A stretch of DNA of 64,000 bases from Mycoemilia scoparia (GCA_027575805.1 JANBPU010000004.1:124001-188000); one strand, 5' to 3'; numbered from the stretch's first letter, positions 52,801-63,454 are shown. The notes: a model not told the origin generated them from the sequence alone. Numbers and translations are program-made.

Positions 52801-54315
52801 TCTTGGACAGCAAAGAGCGGAAAGAATATAGTCGAGACTAAATCCGAGAGCAAGGATCCTAGCCCCCCATTCTCGGCTGGAACTAGTAACCCGTTCTTTA
52901 ACCTTGGAACTCAGAATTTCGAGCAGGTCTATCATATTAACTCTGGAATGTCTATGCAAGGTGGTGAGTATGACTCGCGAGATGTGCTGTCTTCGCCTAT
53001 CAAGTCTCCTGGACAAAAACCACAGATTCGTCGCATGTCTACCCACTCAGCTTCGATATATCAAGTCAATGGCAATGGTGTAATGACATCGCCTAACGGT
53101 GGGACTAACACAACTACATCATGGACTCAAGATCTGGATGATGGCTCTGTTTGGACTATTGTTGGCACTGACTGTGCAATCTATCAATTTGGCCTTTCTA
53201 GTGGATCAGCCCCAATCAGGACCGGCTCAATTACACACACAGTTAATAGCTGCACTCCATCCACGGCAGCTACACCCATCACTGCTGGTCATCAGTTCAT
53301 GAACTCGATGTATCAAGATCATTTGGGCCAGCATGCATCGGCTATGCCACTTAGTATTGATACCATGATGTGTGGACAAACAGCCCAGACCGCCATCAAC
53401 TCACCGATGCATATGCAGCTGAGCCCATTCCCGCCTCAGCCAAACACAGCAGATATCCACGGATCCATGTTCAACCACCACATCGAGGCTGCTCTTGTAA
53501 GGTCAAATATGGCTCAAAATTCCATAACTTCTCCGCTTTCTGCTACAAACTTTGTCAACATGGTAAACCCTAATAGCCAAACGATGGTGGCAGCCGTTGC
53601 TGCTGCTATGGCGGCAAACAAGCAGCATCCAGGTCATGTAAGAACCAGACAGAGTCGCAGCAACACGCTTCCCTCAAGGATTGGACCCATGGATACGCCT
53701 AAAGACTCGCATGGAATCGCGTCATCAACCAATGCGGATGCCAACAAGCCCTTAGCCAACTCCATCAACATTTCCACCCTCCCAGTAGTCCACCACATTA
53801 ACCCAACCAAGGCCAAATGCGTGGATGCCCCAGATGGTGCAGAAGACACGAACAATCGTGAAATCATAACGATAACTGGCGAGAACTTTGTCAAAGATAT
53901 GAAGGTCTACTTTGATGAAGTTGCATCTAAGAAAGTCCAAGTTACTTCATCAACCCAAATTATGTGCTATGGACCACTACCCTACGACTTCCGTATACTC
54001 AACGGATCAAAGATAGGAAAAAACTTTGAGGACGAGGGGTATGCTGAGAAACTGCCATCATCTGATGACAATTTGGTAGACCAAGATGGCATCAACAAAG
54101 ACAAGGGCAGCGATGAAAGTCATGACTCAGAAAAGAGCTCTGATTCTGCTGGTGGTCGTTCCAATTCCACAAGCAATGGGTCACCACCAAACTCCAAGAG
54201 CAGCAATACTTCGCAACAAAAGAAGTCAACGGATACACGCAAGATTCCTCTGTTATTGGCAATGCCTGATGGCCGGCGCTATAGAACAGGCCAAACATTT
54301 ACAATGACTTATTAG
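49897..54315 (+). CDS. CSL-family DNA-binding transcription factor (CBF1/RBP-Jk/Su(H)/Lag-1)
   Basis: Single exon, 1,472 residues. The first ~520 residues are Asn/Ser/Thr/Gln-rich and disordered. The Rel-like N-terminal DNA-binding domain starts near 545 with QKSYGTEKRFLCPPP and TILLFGNSW. The beta-trefoil region contains ELCIHHGSMVSLFNRLRSQTVSTKYL, FVVRTNYWDPFVIWIVDP, YNQHVVLQCMSTGMVSP and WTIVGTDCAIYQFGL. An IPT/TIG-type C-terminal domain begins near 1295 (PVVHHINPTKA, ITITGENFVKDMKVYF) and ends PDGRRYRTGQTFTMTY. CSL proteins bind GTGGGAA-type sites and mediate Notch output in animals. Fungi lack Notch, and S. pombe Cbf11/Cbf12 regulate adhesion and cell-cycle genes. Large linkers within the trefoil and IPT domains explain the unusual length. 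A second ATG 18 bases downstream is an alternative start. Confidence 0.93.
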   Translation: MQSLANMDNIAHHLESLQSIGDNGATGYLHETDTNTSELTPMNGLASTQDPSFDFNNFGHTGGLNVQFGHGSQFNEDPVARKRRNTCAGDYATLNGFGAVAPFSEPFVAAHNAYHAAQYPNPAGAGQLSDGMDLLTSNVTGTAATDANNKFLYHDLVQHFSTNAVTDGLTTMASLTASSAEETINSTSSMKPSVDLRVDTNNVLTEFHLPGEAQLINNGNSNNGLFSPSFADALPTASPAGVFSMSTPNQNPAMSFALPLTNPILHGSHLSIDATSGSNDFSALHSPYGSATGSILSPQHTTQINNGTVRNNPWAQNNNMPNDFQQQFMSLGGGDLGDMHTADPSVFGLHISMASSGAMTAPQSVAPSDTQHSLHNTQSITSTAADMGTSSSKKSTVPFPGLPDPGDTMFASSAPMSTPTTPSANMSYFRTTNPGTTNSFVKPSHHIVSQLRGRKRAATTLSTGIRSDLPSSPLASPVNSSGASSISGRVTRTPTSRLNRNTMSRPRSNTTSTMAPHTAQQLNLATVPNGNMQDVGDKIIAIFTSKVAQKSYGTEKRFLCPPPTILLFGNSWDASDSLHHPGFDGSNNDTHRSNTSSSRFKFPNIRVSMPSGDGYSDPNQGDINNGLQSPTSKSSIHLDWLDDAGRVVASSNKGSNPRKGVTLDSQAQYTGRYVNKQLFINDVDEKNKRVNVKVQLLEPESNATLNEFASSPVKVISKPSKKRQNAKNAELCIHHGSMVSLFNRLRSQTVSTKYLGMKRSIADGGERPFWFPSGGSTPKSDTSGGSVKNKKQSGFVVRTNYWDPFVIWIVDPKLRNSTSPQDINSQPHHVGYPVPPPYAIHPRVPIDQLVNDGSMSASVTSPGFSSLRGNKGQCSGPIPIHYNQHVVLQCMSTGMVSPIFIIRKIEKGNTAAGSYINEDPEQPATGDPVSQLHKIALEVYQAPEERAPFDPSSPISDKYFTCDKDSVNSWTAKSGKNIVETKSESKDPSPPFSAGTSNPFFNLGTQNFEQVYHINSGMSMQGGEYDSRDVLSSPIKSPGQKPQIRRMSTHSASIYQVNGNGVMTSPNGGTNTTTSWTQDLDDGSVWTIVGTDCAIYQFGLSSGSAPIRTGSITHTVNSCTPSTAATPITAGHQFMNSMYQDHLGQHASAMPLSIDTMMCGQTAQTAINSPMHMQLSPFPPQPNTADIHGSMFNHHIEAALVRSNMAQNSITSPLSATNFVNMVNPNSQTMVAAVAAAMAANKQHPGHVRTRQSRSNTLPSRIGPMDTPKDSHGIASSTNADANKPLANSINISTLPVVHHINPTKAKCVDAPDGAEDTNNREIITITGENFVKDMKVYFDEVASKKVQVTSSTQIMCYGPLPYDFRILNGSKIGKNFEDEGYAEKLPSSDDNLVDQDGINKDKGSDESHDSEKSSDSAGGRSNSTSNGSPPNSKSSNTSQQKKSTDTRKIPLLLAMPDGRRYRTGQTFTMTY

Positions 54316-55146
54316 TTGGTTGAACCTTTATCGCATCATTATCACCACTCCTCCTCTGCAATTATAAGCTATAATCGTATGTTACTATATTTAATATTTG
54401 ATGCTCTTTCTTCCTTCGCATATATTATTATTTTTATTATTTTTACAGCAACATATTCATCCAAACCACAAACTACTGCCCATGCACACTACTACCTTCT
54501 CCGCCTACAACACATATATTCACTTGTCACTCCCAATTTCATACATAGGTTATTATTCAAATTTAGTCTCATATTAGTATATCATTAGCATTACTTAGTA
54601 TTTTATTAAAATTTTGTTTCTATTTAATATCTACCCACATATCAACCAACCAACAAACAAACAAACCAAAAATATTAAGCACTCAGTATCCAATTTATAT
54701 TAATTTTTAAAGCAAAAAAATGCTAGACATTTTAAAATAATTTGTTCGTGGACAAACTACTACTGATAATGTAGAATGATTTGAAATGATATCAATATTC
54801 GTGCCTTCAAGTATGAAGTATTCTCATTTTAAATTGATTGTTGGGTTTTCAAGTACTATGGTGTCTAACTAAACATACGTCCTTTTCTTTGTCAAACAAA
54901 TATGATACTTTTATTAAAATTGTTATTGCAGTCATTAGATGTTGTTTAATGTTGTGATTTACATCATATGTTTATTGTAACAAGGAAAAAGGTTAATTCA
55001 TGACCAGGTCATGTGCCCTTAATGTAAAGCTTATATCAATCTTTATAAAAAGCCAGCAATTATTTCTTTGCTAAGATTGAGTGTATATTAGATTGAAAAT
55101 TCTATCACCAATAAAATTGGTAAAATCAAATTGGATAAAGCATATA

Positions 55147-55280
55147 TGGGTAGTTATTTTTGAAGGGCTAAATGCAGATAGTGCATAATGAGGCATTGGT
55201 TAATGAAAATATATGGTGACTAGTATGCAAGTTGAAACTGGCCTACTAGTAAAACTTGGCCCTTCAAAAACAATCACTCA
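55147..55280 (+). mobile_element. Miniature inverted-repeat element, subfamily A
   Basis: 134 bases flanked by TA on both sides. Left end TGGGTAGTTATTTTTGAAGG, right end CCCTTCAAAAACAATCACTC. Interior TATGCAAGTTGAAACTGG and CCTACTAGTAAAA as in other A copies; about 15 bases longer. Confidence 0.9.
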
Positions 55281-55348
55281 TATTTGGTCAATAGAATGTT
55301 GAATCGCTATTATAGCTATTTATCTATCTATATATCTATATATCTATA

Positions 55349-55462
55349 TGGATCATAATTTTTGAAGGGTGAATTTTTGGGACCAGTGATTATAGGGCAA
55401 TCACAGCCAAATGGATGTCCAGTTTTACTAGTAAACTTTCACCCTTCAAAAATTATTACCCA
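55349..55462 (+). mobile_element. Miniature inverted-repeat element, subfamily B
   Basis: 114 bases. Left end TGGATCATAATTTTTGAAGG, right end CCCTTCAAAAATTATTACCC. Interior GGCAATCACAGCCAAATGG and CAGTTTTACTAGTAAAC. TA precedes it; it begins 69 bases after the A copy ends. Confidence 0.9.
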
Positions 55463-55657
55463 ATATATACAAATATATACAATAAAAACCAAGTGTTACC
55501 ATAGTAATATCATAATAACTATACATTGGTTTTTTACTGAGTCAATACAAAAAGCAATGTTAACAAAAGAGAATAAGATGGATGTATTGTGGCAACTTTG
55601 TTCAAAGCTAGCCACTGCTATTTACAAAAACAAATAAATAATGTTTTTTTGTTGGTA

Positions 55658-55795
55658 TGGTCAAGCATGGCACTAGCTTAGGCAAAAAGGGCATCCCAGG
55701 AGTTGTATAGCAAATGGCTTGATATTGGTCCAAAATCTGATGCGGATCCACCATTTCTATCTATTTCACGCTTGATCACTAGTGAAATCTAGCCA
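55658..55795 (+). mobile_element. Miniature element, family C
   Basis: About 138 bases from TGGTCAAGCATGGCACTAG to CACTAGTGAAATCTAGCCA, with TA next to both ends. It matches the copies at 62687 and (reverse) 41124. Confidence 0.8.
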
Positions 55796-56211
55796 TATAT
55801 TTTTCGAAATATATATATATATATATATTATGCAAGAGAGATATATTCAATCGGATAAGTTTGTATTGTTTTGAAGTGTAAACAAGATCGAAATTATGAA
55901 ATGCAGCACATGTGCATATATGTGTGTGTTTTGAGAAGGAATTTATTAAAAACAAACAATTAGAAAAACAGCTAAAATAAGAAATATTGAAATGAAGTGG
56001 CTTGAAGAGTTTGTATTTAAATTACAAAGACAAAAGGAAAATAAATGTTTACCAAGAAATAGCAGTAGTAGCAACGCTTTAGTGTTGTGGCAGCCAAGTA
56101 ATAACAAGAGAAGATGATGAAAAAGAGGACCTTAAAAATTCCTGTCAAATGAAAATGCAGGCCAGGCTCTGATAGACTAAAAAACAATAAACCAACAGAA
56201 AGACACGTATA

Positions 56212-56276
56212 TGGAAAGATTTCACTTGCGATCAGCCATAAAATAGTTGTGTATGGGCCCTTTTACTATATCTCCA
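56212..56276 (+). repeat. Short dispersed element, family D
   Basis: About 65 bases starting TGGAAAGATTTCACTTGCGA, ending in CCA followed by TA. Its start resembles that of the copies at 41606 and 58408; the right part has diverged. Confidence 0.5.
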
Positions 56277-56520
56277 TAACATAAAACACATATCATATAT
56301 TACTAGCAGTTTTTCTAGTATCACTAGTGGTGTATCTTGGTATAATACAGTTTCAAATTATATACCTGTTTATATTTCACTATAATTCACTAAGATAAAT
56401 AATATATATATATATAATTAAGTACGAAATATTTGTTAATAAGCGTATTGCTTGTATTCAGCCCATAGAAAAATATTGATTGATGAGACAGACATCTATG
56501 TGGTGTTGTCAATATCAATA

Positions 56521-56661
56521 TGGCTCGATTTCACAGAAACTTGGGCAAAAGTTATGGATCCCAAGGAATTGGGTATAAAATGGCTGGTGATTGCGTCAAA
56601 TTCTGATGAGGGTCCATCATTCCTGCCTACTATACATTTGATTACTAGCGAAAAATCGCCA
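56521..56661 (+). mobile_element. Miniature element, family C
   Basis: About 141 bases from TGGCTCGATTTCACAGAAAC to ACTAGCGAAAAATCGCCA, flanked by TA on both sides. The interior TTGGGCAAAAG and GTCAAATTCTGATGAGGGTC match the other C copies. Confidence 0.8.
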
Positions 56662-57324
56662 TACGAGAGATATGATATCATCTGTCTCTGTAATTGTATA
56701 AACTCTGTCTTTGGGGTATCCATTGATAGAGTCTGAATAAAAAATAAATAAATAAAACAAATTTGATGTATGGATGATGTTGAATAAAGTGGATCGGATC
56801 GGAGCATGTAGGCTGACAACCAGCATCACACATAATCAGACAAGTTCTCCTCCAAAAGGGAACAGGCGGGTGCGCACACATATTCCCTGCAAATCAGCAC
56901 ATAGCTCATATATATTAGCTGGAGTATGAGTGGTGATTGGCTAGTATTCAAGGGATTATCCTAGTACCCTTTTAGAAGAGATTACTACTCTGCCATTTAA
57001 GCAAAAAGGAGTATTATATTGTCTTGCCACACTTTTGTTGGCTTGTTGTATTTACATTTGATAAAATAAATAATAAAGTGTTGTGGTGGTGGCAAATGTC
57101 AATACACAACATTTTACTCTCCTCTGTACCAGAACAACCATGCAATAGTCAAAATATATATTGCGTATTGAGGCTTCTTGTTTAGAATAAGCCAAGAAAG
57201 TAGAGTGATAGTTTATATGATCTCTGGTATGTTGTCTGAGTGGGTATGAGTGAGTGTGACATAGATTAATAGATTGAGTGACTGTGATGGATACTTAATA
57301 AACAAATTTCCATATAAGGATATA

Positions 57325-57442
57325 TGGGTGATTATTTTTGAAGGGCCAAATGCATACTTTACATGACAATATGGGCTGGCCAATATACGTGATGGAGCTG
57401 GCTGCTGCTAGTAAAAATTGGCTCTACAAAAATAGTGATCCA
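57325..57442 (+). mobile_element. Miniature inverted-repeat element, subfamily A
   Basis: 118 bases flanked by TA. Left end TGGGTGATTATTTTTGAAGG; the right end is degenerate (CTCTACAAAAATAGTGATCC). Interior ACATGACAATATGGGCTGGC. Confidence 0.85.
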
Positions 57443-57706
57443 TATTTCTCTTGTGATAAAAAATTCAGTGTGTGGCTGTATCCACCACCATAGCGGGCCA
57501 CCGTCAAATATGGTCAACTACGACTCTTCTAGTACTACCATTAGATCCAAATGTCCTCTAACAAGACATGATGTACAGTCTAATACAGTTAAGCCTGATC
57601 TCCATAGCAACATTATTAAAGTACAAATCTCTCCCCCTCTCTCTTTATGTGTGTAAAAACAAAAAGTACTCAGGACTAAAGGCTATGCCAGCTAATTAGA
57701 TGTCAT

Positions 57707-57823
57707 ACGGATCACGGCTTTTGAGGGGTACCTTTTGGTGACCAACAATTATAGGGGCAATCACAGCCAAATTAGTGGTCGCTATTTATTAGTAGATGGC
57801 CATCCTTCACAAATAACCACCAA
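57707..57823 (+). mobile_element. Diverged miniature element, subfamily B
   Basis: About 117 bases with worn ends (ATCACGGCTTTTGAGGGG and CATCCTTCACAAATAACCAC). The interior GGTGACCAACAATTATAGGG and GCAATCACAGCCAAAT is well preserved. Confidence 0.75.
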
Positions 57824-58407
57824 TATAGATCTCTATTAAGTGCATAAGAAATCGAAAAAATCTTGCAGAAACAAGAATGTGTTTATTAGCAATCCCTCCC
57901 AACATTTGAAATGGGAAAAAAGAGATGACACATACAACAATAAGCTCGACTAATAAATTTGTGTAATATTTAAGCAGAAACCTTTGCCACAGTCATCTCT
58001 CGCATGCAAATATAAAACAAATTGGTCCCGATTGGTTTCAGGCAAAAAGAAAGCAGGATGGATTTATAGAACCCGGTTGCTGATGGATGTCCCCCCATCA
58101 AATATCACAAGATGGGAAATCAATCCATTATCATATGTTTGCTAATAAGTGATGTCTGCAGTTGTGGTAACCGCATAGAGAGCGAGAACAATGCTGGTAA
58201 CACCCAAAACTTGGTCTCTCTTTGTCAATGGAAATCGATGTGCACTGAGCTCGTTTTCCGCTTAATTAAGGGTGTTTTACAAAAGATCGATTATTAGCTG
58301 ATATGTGTATGGGCAGATTCTCTTAAAAAGTAGTAGCCAATATTTATTGACTGCTTTTCAAGTCATATTGAAACAGATTTGGTTGTAGTCTATAAACATT
58401 GAATATA

Positions 58408-58471
58408 TGGGAAGATTTCACTGCTGATCGGCCACATAATGGCTTTGAGTGGCCCCCAGCAAAATATATCA
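58408..58471 (+). repeat. Short dispersed element, family D
   Basis: 64 bases from TGGGAAGATTTCACTGCTGA to CAGCAAAATATATCA, TA on both sides. It closely matches the copy at 41606. Confidence 0.6.
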
Positions 58472-58522
58472 TAATTTCGAAAAATGACTCTGAAAGCTTG
58501 CAAAGCATGATCATGACAAATA

Positions 58523-58637
58523 TAGATCATAATTCTTTAAGAGTATCTTTTGATGACTAACGATTATAGGGGCAGTCACAGCCAGATGGATGACCGCCAT
58601 TTATTAGCAAATTGTCCCCCTCATAGATTATTGTACA
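58523..58637 (+). mobile_element. Diverged miniature element, subfamily B
   Basis: About 115 bases. Worn ends (GATCATAATTCTTTAAGAG and CCCCCTCATAGATTATTG) around the preserved interior ATTATAGGGGCAGTCACAGC. Confidence 0.7.
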
Positions 58638-59454
58638 TATGACACGGCAACACTGTTGTTATTGGCGATAGACGATTGCAATAAACCAATAAAGGCCCCA
58701 GTATGACAAACAGATCATACAGGTATACATGCATTTACTTGTATTTGGAATTCACTAGAATATCCAAGTACATCTTGCCTGAACCCAATTAACAAAACAA
58801 GGCGCCTTTATAAACCAGATATACTATAAGGTGCTGCTGCACATATAATTACAAATAGTGGCGCCACACACAAATATATATATATATATATACGCTCTCA
58901 CTTTGCTATACATGCAGCCTCTCAGTTGGCTGATAACAATAATTATATTGCTGTTAATACTCGACTGTATGTAATCAACTATTTTGTATTAGAGTGTGCG
59001 AGACGAATGCATTTCCTTTGAAAATGTCCCAACAAGTGTGCAGCACACACTGTAGCTCACACATCTAACAACATTAACAATGCAAGATCAAAAACTTAAG
59101 CATTTGGCTGTACTAACCACATGCATGTACCATACATACACACAAATGGCTGTGAAGTGGATCGGCACCAATTTATGCATTATATGGCCTTAAATCAGAG
59201 TAAAGGCATGTAAAGATCGGCATCTCAAAATTGTTATTATTATTATTATTATCATCATCATTGCCACATTACCAATATTAGAAGTTGTTTGTACCATTTA
59301 GTACTGCATCAATAGTTTGTTACTCGATATTAAAGTATTGGTTAAAAAGAAGACAATAGCCAATTGCCACCACTAGTAACATAAAATTATTGCCACCGCC
59401 CATACAAAAGATAATGGCTGTGTATATTAAGAAAGGGATTTATAAACAGATATA

Positions 59455-59494
59455 ATAATAATATTATTATTATTATTGTTGTTGTTGTTGTTGC
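59455..59494. repeat. Trinucleotide tracts (ATT/GTT)n
   Basis: ATT repeats passing into GTT repeats. Similar ATT or AAT tracts lie at 59233-59262, 59737-59751 and 60397-60422, and CAA/AAT tracts at 60079-60138. Confidence 0.85.
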
Positions 59495-60396
59495 TGTAGA
59501 CAGACAAAGAGAAAGGAAGGCGAGTTGGGTATATCAAGAAGTTAGGATAACTCCAAATGAAAACACCAGCCCCAACAATAAAGTTAACAATATAAGTGGT
59601 GGCGGTAAAGATGTTGACAATAGTAAATAAAATATAGCTAAATAGATCAAAATACTGATCAGCTTGTCTAAAACTACAATCAATTCCCAAAAATTTATGA
59701 TCCATATAGCGTTGGCCTATCATTGATGAGGATATTATTATTATTATTATTGCTGCAACTGCTATTGGTATAGATTTCATTACGGAAGATAACACCCTTT
59801 ATAAATGTCGCATATTGTTTAGTAACGAGGCAACAGCGTATGCCACCACGTCATTTTTGTAATATAACAATCAAAACGTTTATGAAAAAGAAATTGCAAG
59901 TTGCATGAGAATTATACATATGTGTGTTCTCGAAAAACAAACCTATTATGTGGGACAGCTTTTGTCCTTTCTTTGAGCAAAGGATAGGATGGAAGACATG
60001 GAAAATATGTTTATTGATTTTGGTAAGAGCAATTAAGAATTTGAATATGCAAATGATACATAATAATATTAACACACTAGCAACAACAACAACAACGACG
60101 ACGACAGCAACAGCAACAATAATAATAACAACAATAATGGTTATATTGTAACAACAGAAATTTGTATCAGCCATTGTGCTTATTCAGGTTTTTGGGCTTG
60201 TATAAAGAGAAATAGAAAGAAAAATGGATATTTATAGTTGTAGTTACAACATACATGAATGAGAAAATATTTATGAGGTTTAAATTACACAACTTCTAAA
60301 AATGTATTAAGAAGCAGCAGCAGCAACAAATAGAGACAAGTGAAAAAAGTACCCCCAACAAGTTTAAAAAGTCAAATTAAATAAAAAACAAAATGT

Positions 60397-60422
60397 TAAT
60401 AATAATAATAATAATAATAATG
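60397..60422. repeat. (AAT)n microsatellite
   Basis: About eight AAT units. Confidence 0.9.
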
Positions 60423-61266
60423 GCTTAGACGATCAAGGAAATTATAATAGTTTTATAGAAAGCCATGTTCAAATATTTTAGTAATAATAATATTATTATT
60501 ATTTGTCCTACCACTTGTACATTTGCACATACATATTTATTCTTGTATAATGAAAGAGAGAGAGAGATGTGCATCAAGATAGTAAAACTGGATCATAGTC
60601 ATAATCGTCATTGTAAATACCCAACCATCACATCAGGAACTTCCACTCACACATTTCTAACTACACTGTGGTTATCCTCATTGCACATATTTAAAACAAC
60701 TAAACTTGTACACATGCAGATGACAAATACTTTCTCATACCTGTTGGCAGAGATCTAGACTGTATGTATATCCACTAAAGCAATGACTATTGTTACTTTA
60801 CTTATTAGGAAAGAGCCTACAAACAACTTAACCCGCGGCTTTCCTTTCCTACCTACCCACTTACATACATACATACATACATACTGTACTTATTCTTGGC
60901 CATCTCTACCAGCATTTGGCTTAAGCATACATCACAATGTTCTCATATCACACAGATGATACCTGAATAAAACAATCAATCCCCCGTGTGTGAATCTGCA
61001 AAAACCATGCAACTATTACAACTGACTCTTCAGGATAAGGTGAGGAGAGTTGTGAAATCAGTTTAGGCATTTTCCATAATAGAAATGATGATGATGATGA
61101 TGTCGATGACGACGAGTCTATGGTCTATGCCTATTGCTATGTTTACAAGCACTACTGACATTTCCACGGCAGCAGCTGCAGTTGCGGCTATTAGGGCACA
61201 TCCATGCAGATAAGAAAATATCCTCGATATTCCCAGGACCGAGTTCAAGTAAAACAAAGATAGTGG

Positions 61267-61267
<1 letters not shown>

Positions 61268-61297
<30 letters not shown>

Positions 61298-61319
61298 CAT
61301 ACATACGTACGTACGTACA
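61268..61319. repeat. (TACA)n passing into (CGTA)n microsatellite
   Basis: About ten tetranucleotide units of the ATAC type followed by three ACGT-type units; the single-base switch is the same in each later unit. Confidence 0.9.
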
Positions 61320-62569
61320 TTTACATTTGAATGTTTGTATCCGCATGTTAGTTTTGTTGTTGATGCTTCTGCTGCTGCTGCTATTTTCCAAACCCTAGAT
61401 ATATCGATGGTTCATAGCTTCACCACATCACAAGCAAAACATGTGAGATAGTAAAGAGATGGAATAATACCATGACATTTTTTACAAAAAAAATAAGCAA
61501 AGAAACAAATGAATAGTTACATCTATTATGAGATATTATATTTCCATCTCGTTGTCTCTTGATTGTGCATACACCACAAAGAGGCCAACCCAATGAAATA
61601 TAACCAGTTTTGGGTTGTATTCAGGAAGAGGAGGAGGAGGAGGATTCAGCGGGCCATTTCCAAGAAATTTGTCAAGGCCATCATCACAAACAACCAGAAT
61701 ATAACTAGCCGCCACTTTATGGTATGTGTACCTGTAGCATTGTATGGTGTGGTGGCTGCTGTGCGTGCCGTGGTATGTGACAACAAGCGTTGGTGATTAT
61801 GATATGATAGTCTATTAAAAAAGAAATGCAGAGTATCACAAAGTCTCAATACTGATCGAATAGAAAGAATACGAGAAGGTCCCGTTAAAGAAGCCACGTT
61901 TCAACCTAAATGGTGTATGTGGCCCAGTGCAAATGCGTATCTGTGTTTGTATTTGGGTAGAGAGATGCCATTGAGGCTGATGATGATACTTTGCTTCGCA
62001 GATAATTGTTCATTGTTCCATTATATTGTCTCTTGTTGAATAATGTGCTTTTTTTTGTTGGGATTCTTCTTCCACAATCGTACATACAACACAACAAATT
62101 TACAAAAGCTAGCCAACCAATCTTTCTGAGAAACAAAGGTCCCCAGAGCTATATAAAATATGAAACAATTAAAGAAGTCTTGGGTAAATGTGAGCGCGTG
62201 AGCGCGTGAGGGTATATTATGTGAACTTTGCCCTGATCCGCAAAACCCCACGATTGGCATTCAGAATGTCTTATAAACTGCTTCTGGTTCATCTGGCATC
62301 ATCATGAATTCGACATTAGATAACAACATAGAAAAGGAATTGTATACACTAGGGTTGGGGATTCTAGCTAGCAAAACACTAGATAGCTAGATAACCAAGC
62401 ATATCGCAGAGTAGTCTTCTTCTTCTCCTCTAAAGAGGCATCTGGATATTCCCATGCATACAGGCCAATCATCACTGAGATCCCAGCTAAAACGTATGGG
62501 CCATGGGCTGGTTTTCAGGGAATATGTGTGCCCACCCGTCTGTTCCCTTTTGGAGGAGAGCTCGCCATA

Positions 62570-62684
62570 TGGATCATAATCTTTGAAGGGTGAATTTTGG
62601 TGACCACTGATTATAGGGGCAATCACAACCAAATGGATGTCCAGTTTTACTAGTAAACTTTCACCCTTCAAAAATTATGATACA
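62570..62684 (+). mobile_element. Miniature inverted-repeat element, subfamily B
   Basis: 115 bases flanked by TA. Left end TGGATCATAATCTTTGAAGG, right end CCCTTCAAAAATTATGATAC. Interior near-identical to 55349. A family C element starts just two bases (TA) after it. Confidence 0.9.
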
Positions 62685-62686
62685 TA

Positions 62687-62821
62687 TGGTCAAAGTCCAC
62701 AAGGCTTTTGGGCAAAATGGCAGGTTCTCAGGAATTGCATATCAAATGAATGATGATTGGATCAAAATCTGAGTGCCCATCTCTGTGTACCATAGACTCG
62801 ATCACTAGTGAAATCTCGACA
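62687..62821 (+). mobile_element. Miniature element, family C, abutting a B element
   Basis: 135 bases from TGGTCAAAGTCCACAAGG to CACTAGTGAAATCTCGACA, followed by TA. It shares a single TA with the preceding B element. Confidence 0.85.
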
Positions 62822-63139
62822 TATAGTTAACTAGCGGCAGCAGCGTGAACAAAACCTTAGAATGCTGCAGAACATTGACACAAGACCAAGCCAATACATG
62901 GCATGGCATGGTGTTGATGCTGATCCAGGTTCTTGTTAAATTAGGTAAAAGTGATATATACATATGTGTTTGTGCTGTTAAAAAGATATCAACCGAAATT
63001 GAATACATTCACATATATTGAGGTACTATACGGAATAATTCAAATTAGTTTTACGGCTATAACTCGCATATGGCTAATATTAAAGAATAATACATGGTAC
63101 CAAAGACGTGGCATTAATTGCTGGAACAACCACTACTAC

Positions 63140-63160
63140 TACCAGCAGCAGCAGCAGCAG
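63140..63160. repeat. (AGC)n microsatellite
   Basis: About six AGC units. Confidence 0.85.
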
Positions 63161-63454
63161 ACTGGCTCGTTATAGAAAGCTCCACCGGACTGGCAACCTT
63201 GACCTAAAAATGGAACAGATCAACCCAAAAATCATTAACAACAATTAAATAATAAATTGGGCATGTCGAGACAAAATAAACATGGGCGGAGTGTTTTGAT
63301 AGGATAAAGGACAAAATAGGTCATAGTGGCAAAAAGCTGGGCGATACATACCCAAATACACATAGCCTTCCTTACAGTAGGAGCATGTGCAATGGCTCAA
63401 AACGGGTACACAGTCGATCGAAAACTCTCTCTCTCTCTCTCATCTTCTCATTCT

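Larger units (their letters stand above)
54316..63454. other. 9-kb gene-poor region rich in microsatellites and miniature elements
   Basis: No open frame here carries a recognisable domain or plausible exon chain; the longest ones fall on microsatellites or repeats. The region is AT-rich and carries at least six A/B elements, three family C and two family D elements, plus many di-, tri- and tetranucleotide tracts. The first ~400 bases are probably the CSL 3' UTR. Confidence 0.6.

Noticed and set aside
59427..60174. Open frames of 107-122 codons with Ile/Val-rich runs
   Set aside because: They translate ATT/GTT and CAA/AAT microsatellites; the hydrophobic runs are repeat artefacts.
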